Source: Mycolicibacter heraklionensis
GTDB lineage: Bacteria; Actinomycetota; Actinomycetes; Mycobacteriales; Mycobacteriaceae
Direction of reading: 5' to 3'
Length of the DNA stretch: 64,000 bases
Assembly: GCF_019645815.1 (NCBI RefSeq)
Contig: NZ_CP080997.1
Coordinates: 1,054,001-1,118,000, forward strand
Positions 1-8,254 of the stretch are shown one piece after another. Positions within the stretch are counted from its first letter, which is position 1. Every line of letters begins with the position of its first letter. Under the pieces are notes generated by a model. It was given only the letters and a program-made list of their open reading frames with translations, was not told the origin of the DNA and ran no database searches. Both the position numbers and the translations under genes were made by a program.

Positions 1-254
1 CCTTGGCCCGCATGCATTCGGCCACCAAACCGCAGGTGTTGGGCCTGTTGCTGGTGCTGTTCGGTGCGTTGATCCGGCTGCGCGGCAGCCACGATGCGGG
101 GATGGTGACGGTGAGCATCCTGTTCACCCTCATCACCGCGCCCGTGGTGGCGCACCGGGTGGGTCGGCTGGCCTATCAGGAGCAGGACATGACCGAGGTA
201 CTGACCGTTGACGAGCTCGGCGAGCTGAGCGAGGACGATCAGCTGCCGCTGTGA
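1..254 (+). CDS. mnhG: MnhG/MrpG cation:proton antiporter subunit, 3' part
   Basis: C-terminal part of the small G subunit of the multi-subunit Mrp/Mnh Na+(K+)/H+ antiporter of the cytoplasmic membrane. The frame is open from base 3 and runs off the window edge, so the start is not visible. The visible 83 residues hold a hydrophobic segment with LGLLLVLFGALIRL, then a second one with VSILFTLITAPVVAH, which is the family's typical TM2-TM3 and loop, then an acidic tail (EDDQ). MnhG is normally the last gene of the mnhA-G operon, which fits the convergent methyltransferase gene overlapping its 3' end by 16 bases. M. tuberculosis, as far as I recall, lacks this operon. Confidence 0.85.
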   Translation, partial: LARMHSATKPQVLGLLLVLFGALIRLRGSHDAGMVTVSILFTLITAPVVAHRVGRLAYQEQDMTEVLTVDELGELSEDDQLPL

Positions 255-856
255 GCGGGGCGCAGCACCGCGACCAGGAAATCGGAGTTCTCGGTGAACG
301 GCCGCAGGTCCCAGGTGGCCAGCAGTAGATCGGTCGCGAAACCGGCGGCCGACGCGTCGCGCAGGAACTGATCGAAGTCGTAGTCCCGGTCGGCACCGAA
401 GCCGATCACGGTCCGGCCGTCGTCGGCGCAGTGGGCGCGCAACCGGCGCAGGATCTCGACCCGTGTGCTCGGGGCCACGAACGTCATGACGTTGCCCGCG
501 GACACGATGATGTCGAACGGTTCGGAGATGCCGCGGGCGGGCAGGTCGAGTTCGGCGAGGTCGCCCACCAGATAGCGCGGCCCGGGATAGTCCTGCCCGG
601 CGGCCTCGATGAGCTCCGGATCGACATCGACACCGACCACGTCGTGACCACACTTGGCCAGCACGCCGGCGACCCGGCCCGGGCCGCAGCCGGCGTCGAG
701 GATGCGTGCACCGCGTGCGGCCATCGCGTCGATGAAGCGCGCTTCGCCGGCCAGATCCTTACCGGCGCGGGCCATCTCGCGGAAGCGTTCGATGTACCAC
801 TGCGAATGTCCCGGGTCGCCGGCGACTTTCTGCATCCAGAGGCTCTGCTCGACCAT
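239..856 (-). CDS. class I SAM-dependent methyltransferase
   Basis: A 205-residue Rossmann-fold methyltransferase. Motif I is LDAGCGPGRV (about residues 53-62), followed by the acidic strand-2 end VVGVDVDPE and motif IV-like FDIIVSAGNVM. These support S-adenosylmethionine binding; the methyl acceptor cannot be told from sequence. The ATG lies 21 bases downstream of the stop of the LpqN-like gene on the same strand, so the two may be cotranscribed. The 3' end overlaps the convergent mnhG end by 16 bases. Confidence 0.85.
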   Translation of the reverse strand: MVEQSLWMQKVAGDPGHSQWYIERFREMARAGKDLAGEARFIDAMAARGARILDAGCGPGRVAGVLAKCGHDVVGVDVDPELIEAAGQDYPGPRYLVGDLAELDLPARGISEPFDIIVSAGNVMTFVAPSTRVEILRRLRAHCADDGRTVIGFGADRDYDFDQFLRDASAAGFATDLLLATWDLRPFTENSDFLVAVLRPAHSGS

Positions 857-877
857 GAGTGCATTCTCCCAGGGGCG

Positions 878-1384
878 TCACGGGGTGGGCAGGTGGACTT
901 CCAGGGAATCCAGCAGTGCCTGCTTAGCGGCGATGTAGTGGGGGTTGTCGGCGTCGGTGGTCTGCAGGGTGAGCGTGATCGCCCAGATCCGGTCTGCCGT
1001 GTTCTGCACCGCGACGAGCAGGCCGGTCGCGGGTCGGCCCTGCAGGTTGTAGGTGATCGTTCTGCTCGGAAAGCCCGACACCGTGCCTGCGACGTCGGTG
1101 TCGAGGTCACCGACGAGGTCGATGACCGCGGCGCGCTCCTTGGCCAGGGCCTGCGATGGCAGTCCCACCTGGCCGGTGAGCTCTTCGCACGTCACCACCG
1201 CGTTGGGCGTGAAGCCGTGCCGCCGCAGCTCCTGGTTGAACAGGATGCCGCGGATCGACGTCTCGTCTTTGCCCGGCATGAACCCCCAACCCGGCGGCCG
1301 GGGGAGGGTGATCGTCGGTTCGTCGGGCGTGCGGGGATCCAGCTGGATGAGTCCCTCGCTGGCTGGCTGACTCTCGGGTTCCAC
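878..1384 (-). CDS. LpqN/LpqT-like domain protein without lipobox
   Basis: A 168-residue protein that reads like the mycobacterial LpqN/LpqT family: a proline-rich opening (ITLPRPPGWGF), GFTPNAVVTCEEL in the middle, and a final strand pattern WAITLTLQTTDAD. Most relatives are exported lipoproteins; this one begins with a GTG start directly before an acidic soluble N terminus and shows neither signal peptide nor lipobox cysteine, so it is probably cytoplasmic. It is the third gene in a same-strand row after the possible type VII effector and the small membrane protein (19-base gap). Function is unknown. Confidence 0.65.
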   Translation of the reverse strand: MEPESQPASEGLIQLDPRTPDEPTITLPRPPGWGFMPGKDETSIRGILFNQELRRHGFTPNAVVTCEELTGQVGLPSQALAKERAAVIDLVGDLDTDVAGTVSGFPSRTITYNLQGRPATGLLVAVQNTADRIWAITLTLQTTDADNPHYIAAKQALLDSLEVHLPTP

Positions 1385-1403
1385 GTCAAGTCCTTTCCGT
1401 GCG

Positions 1404-1676
1404 TCAGGAACGAGAACCAGGCCAGCGCCCGATCGGCCAGCGTTTGCGGACGTAGACGGCGCCGAAGCAGAGGTAGGCGAAGAACGTGCCGCCAGCGACG
1501 GCGCTGAGTAAGTCCGACGTTTCGGGGTTCTTCACTGAGCCGTAGAGCGCGACGGCGAACAATGCGGCGCACACCATCGGGCCGATGACCCAAAACAGCC
1601 ACTTCGACTTCGCGTCCTTGCGTGGATCCACCGGAATTGCGATGAGAAGCCCGACTACCCCGGCGATGAAGATCAT
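1404..1676 (-). CDS. small three-helix membrane protein
   Basis: I do not recognise the family. The 90 residues show three hydrophobic stretches (about residues 2-15, 27-45 and 57-75) with a charged loop DPRKDAKSK between the first two and a basic C terminus, so it should be an integral membrane protein. It starts 49 bases downstream of the gene at 1726-3063, whose product ends in a glycine-zipper segment. A membrane immunity protein is one reading of this arrangement; that is inference only. Confidence 0.6.
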   Translation of the reverse strand: MIFIAGVVGLLIAIPVDPRKDAKSKWLFWVIGPMVCAALFAVALYGSVKNPETSDLLSAVAGGTFFAYLCFGAVYVRKRWPIGRWPGSRS

Positions 1677-1725
1677 GCGCTCTGCGTTGCTGATGGTGAT
1701 CGTTCTCCCTTACCTGTGGCCCAGC

Positions 1726-3063
1726 TCAGCCGAAGAGGCTACGCCAAACACTGTGTGACAAATCCGAAATCTCTTCGCCCATCTTCTTTCCGATGTCGCT
1801 GCCGATCACGCCGCCGACCACCGCTCCGACGCCGGCGCCGATGACGGTTCCGGCCCCCGGGACGATCATGGTCCCGATCCAGGCCCCCGCTTCGGCCCCA
1901 GTGGTGGCGCCGACCAAGCCACCGCCGATATCTCCCACGGTTTTGGCGCCGACGTCGACCAGGGTGGTGCTCAGGGCGGCACCGTTGCTCACGTCGTTGG
2001 CGCCCTCGACGATCCCGTTCACGCCGGTGACGAAGTTTCCGACGAAACCCAGCCGTTTGCCGAACCTCTCGACGGTCTCCAACGCAGTACCCATCGGGAC
2101 GCCGCCCGGAATTGCGGCGCTCGGCGATCCGCCCGGGACGAACTTCCCAACATTGGCGGGTACGTTCGCACGTTCACCTGCCGCCGCGAGGCCGTCGCCG
2201 ACGTTGCCCCATTTGCCGTTGACCTGGGTGGGTTGGCTCGGCCGGGCCGGCGGACCCCCGGGTGGAATTATCGCCGGGGTTCCGGACGTCAGCCAGGGCG
2301 CGATGACCCCGGCGGCGCCGTTACCGTCGGCGCCCGTGGGCGTGCCGGTGGGAGTCGCCCCGGCGCCACCGTCGCCACCGGCGGCGCCCGCGGGCGGGCC
2401 GGTGGGAGCCGCCCCGGCCCCGCCGTCCGCCCCGCCGGCCGGTTGGTTCTCGGCGTCGTACTTGCGGATATCGGGGTTATAGCCGTCCTTGACCCGCAGG
2501 TTGGTCAGGGCCTGCTTCAGGGTCTTGGAGTAGTCGTTGCGGAAAAACGTCTCGTTGTGCAGGGCCGTCTCGGTGTCGGCCTTGGCTGCCTGACGAACAT
2601 TCTCGATATCGGCGTCGCGATCCAGGCCCTGGTTCTCCAGGTCGAGGTAGTGGCCGATCAGATAGTCGGCGGTCCCCAGGTTCTCATTGAGTGACTTGAT
2701 GTTGCCCCGCGAGGTTGCCCGGGCCTGAGCCAGGGCGGCAGCGATGGTCTCCAGGTCGGCGGCGATCTGACCGAGCTGCTCATTGGTGGCATGCAGGCTG
2801 TCTTTGACGCGCTGCACCTCGGCCCCGTTGTTGATGGGTTGCTCGCCGTTTTCGCGGTTGTACTGCGTGAAGTGTTCTTGGGCGGCGCGGAAGGACTCTT
2901 CGGCGGCGGTGGCCGAACCGGCGGCGGAGTGGAAGGCCTGGGCCAAGAAGTTGATCTGGGTGGGGCTGCCGGCCTGCAGACTGTCGTCGATCGCCCACGG
3001 ATCACCACCGGCCTGCGCGACGAGGTCGTCGACGTTCAGGTGCTGCAGGGTGGGACGACTCAC
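1726..3063 (-). CDS. ESX-associated-type protein with glycine-zipper C terminus
   Basis: A 445-residue protein starting at the GTG that overlaps the TGA of the preceding DUF2563-like gene (GTGA). Residues about 1-200 are helical and carry GGDPWAIDDSLQAG and INNGAEVQRVKDSL, a pattern I know from mycobacterial hypothetical proteins encoded after DUF2563 genes. Residues about 205-290 are a low-complexity linker of Gly, Ala, Pro and Thr. The last 90 residues contain repeated GxxxG patterns (GGGLVGATTGAEAG, GAGTVIGAGVGAVVGG), a glycine-zipper of the kind that inserts in membranes. There is no Sec signal peptide. Likely a type VII secretion substrate or partner; activity unknown. A longer frame upstream of 3063 is a shadow of the DUF2563 gene. 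Confidence 0.6.
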   Translation of the reverse strand: MSRPTLQHLNVDDLVAQAGGDPWAIDDSLQAGSPTQINFLAQAFHSAAGSATAAEESFRAAQEHFTQYNRENGEQPINNGAEVQRVKDSLHATNEQLGQIAADLETIAAALAQARATSRGNIKSLNENLGTADYLIGHYLDLENQGLDRDADIENVRQAAKADTETALHNETFFRNDYSKTLKQALTNLRVKDGYNPDIRKYDAENQPAGGADGGAGAAPTGPPAGAAGGDGGAGATPTGTPTGADGNGAAGVIAPWLTSGTPAIIPPGGPPARPSQPTQVNGKWGNVGDGLAAAGERANVPANVGKFVPGGSPSAAIPGGVPMGTALETVERFGKRLGFVGNFVTGVNGIVEGANDVSNGAALSTTLVDVGAKTVGDIGGGLVGATTGAEAGAWIGTMIVPGAGTVIGAGVGAVVGGVIGSDIGKKMGEEISDLSHSVWRSLFG

Positions 3064-3371
3064 TGTTGGGGGCCGGCGACGTCTCGCAACAGTGTGGCGT
3101 TGTGGTTGTCCATCTGGGTGAAGCCGGCGGCGGCGGTGCGCACGTTCTCGGCGATGCCGGTGAGGTTCTGGTGGTGGCCCTGCAGGGCGTCGCGATGACT
3201 GTCCTTGGCGCTGCCCAGCGCGGCGTGGAAACCGTGTGCGTCGTCGAAATCGCCGAACATCTTGGCGGTCACGCCGGCCACGTCGAGGCGCTGGGCGCCC
3301 TCGTTGGCGTGCCCGCCGGCGTCGTCGGACACGTTTGCCCCGGTGCGCAACGCATGGGGGATGACGTGCAT
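3060..3371 (-). CDS. DUF2563-like, WXG100-sized ESX-associated protein
   Basis: A 103-residue helical protein with no signal peptide. The segments RTGANVSDDAGGHANEGA, KMFGDFDDAHGFHAAL and the end GFTQMDNHNATLLRDV match my memory of the mycobacterial DUF2563 family, which resembles EspC/WXG100 helical hairpins in size and pattern. The stop codon overlaps the next gene's GTG by 4 bases, so the two products are probably made together and may form a pair. The ATG is preceded by a GGAAGG ribosome site. A divergent promoter region of 170 bases separates it from the secreted-protein gene at 3542. Confidence 0.65.
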   Translation of the reverse strand: MHVIPHALRTGANVSDDAGGHANEGAQRLDVAGVTAKMFGDFDDAHGFHAALGSAKDSHRDALQGHHQNLTGIAENVRTAAAGFTQMDNHNATLLRDVAGPQQ

Positions 3372-3488
3372 CGCCTGTCACCTTCCGTCCGCTGGTGTCG
3401 GGATAAAAGCCTACCGACGGGCGCCGAACCGTCAATTCACCCGCAAAACCAAGGGAAAACCCTGTTTCGCCACCGTGCCGCCGAATCC

Positions 3489-3494
3489 TAGATT
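3489..3494 (+). promoter_or_regulatory. candidate -10 box TAGATT
   Basis: TAGATT fits the mycobacterial TANNNT -10 pattern and lies within GAATC-CTA-GATTC, a 5-base-arm palindrome at 3483-3495. It is 47 bases before the GTG of the secreted protein. Between them the decamer GGGAGGAAGG occurs twice (3511-3520 and 3523-3532), giving several ribosome-site-like purine runs. Confidence 0.35.
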
Positions 3495-3541
3495 CAGCCA
3501 AGGGGCCTCCGGGAGGAAGGCCGGGAGGAAGGAGTGAGGCC

Positions 3542-3898
3542 GTGTGGTTCAAGGGTCTTGCTGTTGCTGCGGGCCTGATCGGGGCCGCTGTCGAATCGGT
3601 CGGCCCCGGGCGGCCCGCGCCGCTTTCGGGGACCTACACGATGACCATCACCGACGGCGCCGGCATAGTCCGAGCCGGATCCGCCTATACCTGGTTCCTG
3701 GCCCCGTGCGGTGCCGACTGCCTCAACATCCATGACACCGACATCGGCTGGGACAGGGACGCCCACCTTGAGGGCAACCGGTGGGTGTGGACCCTCGATG
3801 AGGGCAAATTGACCCATTCCTTCGACCAGAAGACCCTGGCCGGGACGCTGGCCGGCTCGTCAGCCACCATCTGGTGGGTGTTGACCAAGAACGCCTGA
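3542..3898 (+). CDS. small exported protein of unknown function
   Basis: 118 residues from a GTG start preceded by purine-rich ribosome-site sequence. Residues 2-20 (WFKGLAVAAGLIGAAVES) look like a weak signal peptide. The mature part is rich in Thr, Trp and Gly, contains a cysteine pair CGADC (about residues 56-60) that could form a disulfide, and ends in alternating strand-like sequence. I recognise this only as a type of small mycobacterial exported protein; no function can be assigned. It is convergent with the DUF2236 gene, 11 bases away. Confidence 0.6.
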   Translation: MWFKGLAVAAGLIGAAVESVGPGRPAPLSGTYTMTITDGAGIVRAGSAYTWFLAPCGADCLNIHDTDIGWDRDAHLEGNRWVWTLDEGKLTHSFDQKTLAGTLAGSSATIWWVLTKNA

Positions 3899-3909
3899 CG
3901 GCGGCGGCG

Positions 3910-4833
3910 TCACACCAGCGGGCGACCGGCGCGGATGCGACGGTCGAGGTCCCACAGGATCAAGTTGAACGGGAAGCCGCGCAAGAACTGCGGCAGCAGA
4001 TTGTTGACGCCGCGAAGAGCGCCCATCAACCGGTCGAACCGACGTTGCTTGTCGGCGTCCCACGGCAGCTGCATCTCGTCACGGAAGCGCTGCGGAAGGA
4101 AGCCGGTGGTGATCAGCAGCGCGAGCCGCTCGTTGGCCCGCTGCAAGGGGCCGGGCAGGGTCAGGCCCCGCAGCCGGCTCGCGGCGATCGGCTTCAGGTA
4201 TTCGCGGACGGCGTCGTCGATGTGCACTTTGTCCAGCTGCTCCTGCCAGTACTGGTCAAAGGCGGCCCGGTCGGCAGGCCACATGTCCTCGGGCACCTGC
4301 AGCATGGTGGCCATCGCCTTGCCCTCATTGTGGTAGTGCCGGTCGGCGTGCTCGTCGTCCATCTCGCCGAGGAAGATGCGGTGGATGTCGACGTTGCCCT
4401 TGTACAGGCAGGCCCCCACCCACAGCTGCAGGTCACGGTCGAACGCGTTGTACTTCACCGGGCTGTCAGCGGTGGACCGAACCTGACGGTGCGCACTGTT
4501 CACCGCTTCACGGAAGGCGGCCTTCTGCTCGTCGCTGCCCTGGGTGGAGACCACCAGGTAGGTGAACGTGGTGCGAGCTCGCTTGATCGGATGCAGGTCG
4601 ACCCGGCCGCTTTCGACCTTGCTCTCCATCACGCCGTAGCCCACCCCGGGCCGGGCGAGTTGCATGATCACGTTGGCGGGTCCGGCCAGCAGCGCCACGC
4701 CCATCATCATGTTGTCGTCGCAGGTGACCTGCGGCAGCCAGGAACGTCTGGAACGCCTGGGTGGCGCGGGGTGCGCGCCCAGCGAGTCGTTCACCGAACG
4801 CTCCACCAGGGGAACCGGCTCGCTGATTGTCAT
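3910..4833 (-). CDS. DUF2236 / MpaB-like oxygenase family protein
   Basis: A 307-residue member of the DUF2236 (oxygenase MpaB, latex-clearing-protein-like) family, common in mycobacteria. Family features seen are the opening LLAGPANVIMQLARPGVGYGVMES, the FTYLVVSTQGSDEQ segment, and VKYNAFDRDLQLWVGACLYKG, where the helix near RD-LQLWV lies by the proposed haem or substrate pocket. Some relatives are b-type haem oxygenases, but the activity here is unproven. It is transcribed away from a TetR regulator with 68 bases between starts, so that regulator probably controls it. Confidence 0.8.
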   Translation of the reverse strand: MTISEPVPLVERSVNDSLGAHPAPPRRSRRSWLPQVTCDDNMMMGVALLAGPANVIMQLARPGVGYGVMESKVESGRVDLHPIKRARTTFTYLVVSTQGSDEQKAAFREAVNSAHRQVRSTADSPVKYNAFDRDLQLWVGACLYKGNVDIHRIFLGEMDDEHADRHYHNEGKAMATMLQVPEDMWPADRAAFDQYWQEQLDKVHIDDAVREYLKPIAASRLRGLTLPGPLQRANERLALLITTGFLPQRFRDEMQLPWDADKQRRFDRLMGALRGVNNLLPQFLRGFPFNLILWDLDRRIRAGRPLV

Positions 4834-4853
4834 TACTGCACCTCGCTGATTGT
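4819..4853. repeat. 12-base direct repeat at DUF2236/TetR divergent region
   Basis: CTCGCTGATTGT occurs at 4819-4830 and again at 4842-4853, 23 bases apart, on either side of the DUF2236 start codon. Two binding sites spaced about two helical turns apart is a common regulator arrangement. The neighbouring GAACGTCGGTTTC is an imperfect inverted repeat. Confidence 0.35.
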
Positions 4854-4901
4854 GAGAACGTCGGTTTCCTGATATTGCCCAGCTGAGGGCCCGGTGTCAA
4901 G

Positions 4902-5537
4902 ATGGTGAACGTGGTTTCTGCCGTGCCCGAGCGCCCCTACCGGGGTGTGCAAGCAGCCGACCGGCTGGCCGAGCGCCGGGAGCGCCTGCTGGCGGCCGGG
5001 CTCGACGTGCTGGGCGCCCGCGAGTTGGTCGAGTTGACCGTGCGCGGGATCTGCCACCGGGCCGGCGTGGCGTCGCGGTATTTCTACGAGAGCTTCGCCG
5101 ACAAGGACGAGTTCGTGGCCGCGGTGTTCGACCGAGTGGTCGGTGACCTGGCGGCCAGCACCCAGGCCGCGGTGGCTGCGGTGCCCTCGGCCGAGCAGAC
5201 CCGCGCCGGGATGGCTCACTTGGTGGCGGCCATCGCCGGGGACGCTCGCGTCGGCCGGATGCTGTTCAGCACTCAGCTGACCAACGCGCTACTGGTGCGC
5301 AAGCGCGCTGAATCCAGCGCGCTGTTCGCCATGTTGTCCGGCCGCCACGTGCAGAACGTCTTGCGGGTGCCGGGCAACGAGCGGATCAAGGCGGTCGCGC
5401 ATTTCGTGGTCGGCGGGGTGGCCCAGACGATCAGCGCCTGGCTGGCCGGCGATATCAAGCTGGCGCCGGAGCACCTGGTGGACCAGCTGACCGCGCTGCT
5501 GGGCCAACTCGATGACCCGGCCCTGTTCCGGGGCTGA
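4902..5537 (+). CDS. TetR family transcriptional regulator
   Basis: 211 residues. The N-terminal helix-turn-helix reads ELTVRGICHRAGVASRYFYESFADKDEF (about residues 42-70 in two pieces), with the family signature of a Tyr-Phe-Tyr recognition region followed by a Phe-x-Asp-Lys turn. The C-terminal half is the helical ligand-binding domain, with a late VVGGVAQTISAWLAGD helix. It is divergent from the DUF2236 gene and probably represses it and itself. The ligand is unknown. Confidence 0.85.
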   Translation: MVNVVSAVPERPYRGVQAADRLAERRERLLAAGLDVLGARELVELTVRGICHRAGVASRYFYESFADKDEFVAAVFDRVVGDLAASTQAAVAAVPSAEQTRAGMAHLVAAIAGDARVGRMLFSTQLTNALLVRKRAESSALFAMLSGRHVQNVLRVPGNERIKAVAHFVVGGVAQTISAWLAGDIKLAPEHLVDQLTALLGQLDDPALFRG

Positions 5538-5559
5538 GTCCGATGGCGATGCCCCGCTG

Positions 5560-6744
5560 CTAGCCGAGTTCCCGCGCCATCGCATCGAAGGCACGCAGGG
5601 TGTCGGAGAACATCCGCGAGTCAGCCGCGTAGGACTGGGTGGACAACTTGGCGCCGACCACCTCCGCGGCGCGGTTGATATAGATCAGCTGGCCGCACAT
5701 GCCCTGGCACAACACCACATTGCTGCCCGGGTAGGGGAACCACACCTGATTGCGGTACATCCCGCCGGGCATTCCGGTGTCATCAGGGCTGGCGGCGAAC
5801 GCCTGACGCGAGTCGGGACCGCCGTCGAGGGTATCGGCGATCCACCCCGCCGGCACCACCTGCCGGCCGGTCAACGAAGCCCCTCCGCGTAAGAACAGCG
5901 ACCCGAACCGGATCAGGTCGGTGAGGCAGGCGCTGATGCCGCCGTCGAAAAACCCGGTGCCGACCGGGTCCACGCCTATGGTGGCGTCGCATTGGGCACC
6001 GATGCGGCTCCACACCAGCTCCGACATCAGTTCGGGCATCCGCTGGCCGCCGGCGACCTCGCAGATCCAGCCGAGTACGTCGGTTTCGCACGAGCGGTAC
6101 TCGAACGGGCCGCCGTGCGCCGACTTCTGCCGCAACGTCAGCAGAAAATCACACAGAGTGGCCGGACTGTCCGTGCCGCTGCCGGGGGCCCACCCGACCG
6201 CCTCGTCGAGGGTGTGTATCTCCGCGGTCGGGTGCAGGTAGTTGTCCGAGAAGGCGATACCCGAGCGCATATCCAGCAGGTGGCGCACCGTCGCGCCGGC
6301 GTAGCCGCAGTCCGCCAGTGCGGGCACGTACGCGGTGACCGGTGCCTCGAGGGCGATGGCCCCCGCCCCGTGCAGCGCGCCGACGACGGCGGCCACCATT
6401 GACTTGCTCACCGAGAACAGCAAGTGCCGGGTGTGCGAGCCCAGGGCGCCGGCGTACTCCTCAGCTACCAGCTCGCCGCGGTGGGCGACGGCCCACCCGT
6501 CGGTCGCGGTGGCCTCCATGACGGCGCCGACGGTGGCGACGGCTCCATCCGTCGTGGTCACCGGGGCCGAGGCCAGCTCGGCGCCGGTCGTGGGCAGCAC
6601 CGCGGCGGGCCCGGTCCCGCGCGATATCACCGCGGTCGGCACGAAGTCTTCGACGTGCTGAAACGACCACCGCGAATACGGTTCAGACAGCCAGTTGTCC
6701 AGGGAGATCCCGTCCGGGATGCGGCCCGGCGCGGCGTCGCTCAC
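5560..6744 (-). CDS. serine hydrolase of the beta-lactamase class C / EstB type
   Basis: A 394-residue cytoplasmic protein (no signal peptide) in the serine beta-lactamase-like superfamily. The nucleophile motif SxxK is FSVSKSM (about residues 129-135); the Tyr motif region is YRSCETDVLGWICE, and GMCGQLIYIN near the C terminus is in the place of the KTG-type strand. Relatives are esterases, amidases or peptidases (6-aminohexanoate-dimer-hydrolase-like). Its GTG start overlaps the stop of the ATP-grasp gene by 4 bases (GTGA), so the two are translationally coupled and likely serve one pathway. Confidence 0.8.
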   Translation of the reverse strand: MSDAAPGRIPDGISLDNWLSEPYSRWSFQHVEDFVPTAVISRGTGPAAVLPTTGAELASAPVTTTDGAVATVGAVMEATATDGWAVAHRGELVAEEYAGALGSHTRHLLFSVSKSMVAAVVGALHGAGAIALEAPVTAYVPALADCGYAGATVRHLLDMRSGIAFSDNYLHPTAEIHTLDEAVGWAPGSGTDSPATLCDFLLTLRQKSAHGGPFEYRSCETDVLGWICEVAGGQRMPELMSELVWSRIGAQCDATIGVDPVGTGFFDGGISACLTDLIRFGSLFLRGGASLTGRQVVPAGWIADTLDGGPDSRQAFAASPDDTGMPGGMYRNQVWFPYPGSNVVLCQGMCGQLIYINRAAEVVGAKLSTQSYAADSRMFSDTLRAFDAMARELG

Positions 6745-8201
6745 GCGCGCGCGACGAGCCGGGAGACGATCGGCGTGGCCGGTGTCAGGGGTGTTGAGAC
6801 AAATTTCGCTCTCATGCCTTTGACCCAGCGCTGGCAGCGTTCGGTCAGTCGATAATCGGTGGTCTGCAAGTGTCCGCGGGTGACGAGTACGCCGAGTTGG
6901 GCGCCTTCGGAACGCAAGTCTCCGGGTGCCGCGACGCGCATGTAGAACGCCTCGGACCCGTCGAGCAGTGTGGCCCAGTCGTTGGCGGACCGCGCAAAGG
7001 ACACCCGGCCGTCGTCGTCGATGCGCCACACCCCGGTGCGCGGCGTCGCGGTGAAGAGCTCGACCTCCGGCGAGGTCTCGTTGATGATCACCTGGCCCCA
7101 GACCTCGTCCTCGCCATAGCCGCGCTCCCAGCGCGCGTTGATCTCGTCGATGTCGAGCTCATACTCCACGTCCATGTACTCGAGCAGATGGAACAGGAAC
7201 AGCGGCATGTCGGCGTAGGCCTCGGTGGTCAGGTTCGTCATCGGGCTGGCGCCGGACAGTCGCGGGTTGACCTCGCCGAGGTAGAGCTCGTCGGAGTCCA
7301 AGTCGTGCAGCAGGTCCACCTCGAAATAGCCGCGATAACCTTCCCGGCTCAGGATGTCGCCCAGCTTTCGCACCATTTCTCGCGCGGCGTGCGTCTGGTC
7401 TGGCGGGAGTACTTCGCGCCAGATGTCGTTGCCGCACCAGGCGCCGGGATTCGGAGTCAGCTCTGAATAACCGACGAGACTGGTCATCGCGGGGCCGATT
7501 ACGGTGCCGTGGCGGGTCACCGCACCTTCGATGCACACCTCGACATTGCGGATCCGCTTCATGACTTTGAATTCCTGCTCCGCGGTCAGCTCAGCGGCGT
7601 GCTGGTCCCAGTCGGCCTGACCGCGCACAAAGAACGTCCCGCTGCCAGCGTTGCCATAAGGGATGGAGATGACGAGGTCATCTCCTAATCCGGCGTCCCG
7701 CGCCAGCGTCAGCAGTTCTTCGTAGGAGCCGGCCCGCCCCATCACGTGCGGCACACTCGGCACGCCCGCCGAGTCGGCCAGGCGCGTCATGATGGTCTTC
7801 GAGCCCAGGCGATTGCGCACCGCCACCGAGGGGTGCATGACCTCCAGACCGGCCTGCCGCGCGAGCGTTTGCGTTTCTTCTTCCATCATCACGAAGCAGG
7901 CTTTGCCACCGGGGCCCCGGCCCGCGATGAACTCGAGTGTCTCGGGATCGGACAAGAGGTGATTGCACACATCGCCCATGGAGTCGAAATCAAGGCGGTC
8001 CCGTCGTCGGGGCACGAACACCCGCGAATGCGTGCCCTCGAACGAGTCGAAGTAGGTCAGGTAGAAGAAGTTTCGAACCCAACGGTCGATGCCCAGCAGG
8101 TTGAACGGGGTCGGCGAGATGAAATACAGCGGCGTGGTGTTGGTGTGGAAGAACGCGCGTACGTCAGAGATGCCGGTCAGACAGCGGCGCGGTGTCTCCA
8201 T
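6741..8201 (-). CDS. ATP-grasp family ligase (biotin-carboxylase-like)
   Basis: 486 residues from the ATG at 8199-8201; the frame is open further upstream but that part reads as a shadow of the DUF1707 gene. The ATP-grasp core is visible: DDLVISIPYGNAGSGTFFVRG is the lysine/glycine-rich ATP loop region, EFKVMKRIRNVEVCIEG follows, and GYRGYFEVDLLHDLDSDELYLGEVNPRLSG (quoted in pieces) carries the Mg-binding E-x-N-P-R motif. Enzymes of this fold activate a carboxylate as an acyl phosphate and ligate it to an amine or thiol. The substrate is unknown. The coupled downstream serine hydrolase suggests a two-step peptide or amide metabolism. Confidence 0.7.
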   Translation of the reverse strand: METPRRCLTGISDVRAFFHTNTTPLYFISPTPFNLLGIDRWVRNFFYLTYFDSFEGTHSRVFVPRRRDRLDFDSMGDVCNHLLSDPETLEFIAGRGPGGKACFVMMEEETQTLARQAGLEVMHPSVAVRNRLGSKTIMTRLADSAGVPSVPHVMGRAGSYEELLTLARDAGLGDDLVISIPYGNAGSGTFFVRGQADWDQHAAELTAEQEFKVMKRIRNVEVCIEGAVTRHGTVIGPAMTSLVGYSELTPNPGAWCGNDIWREVLPPDQTHAAREMVRKLGDILSREGYRGYFEVDLLHDLDSDELYLGEVNPRLSGASPMTNLTTEAYADMPLFLFHLLEYMDVEYELDIDEINARWERGYGEDEVWGQVIINETSPEVELFTATPRTGVWRIDDDGRVSFARSANDWATLLDGSEAFYMRVAAPGDLRSEGAQLGVLVTRGHLQTTDYRLTERCQRWVKGMRAKFVSTPLTPATPIVSRLVARA

Positions 8202-8254
8202 GCCCAAAGTGTGCCCTTGCTCCGGCGCACATGTCGAGACCGCCGCGGCTGGTC

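Noticed and set aside
1793..2482. Pro/Ala-rich plus-strand frame, possible PPE-like protein
   Set aside because: It mirrors the Gly/Ala/Pro linker of the gene on the opposite strand and has no start signal.
3064..3552. N-terminal extension giving a 608-residue protein at 1726-3552
   Set aside because: The added part is Arg/Pro-rich and out of frame with the DUF2563 gene it covers; the GTGA overlap marks the real start.
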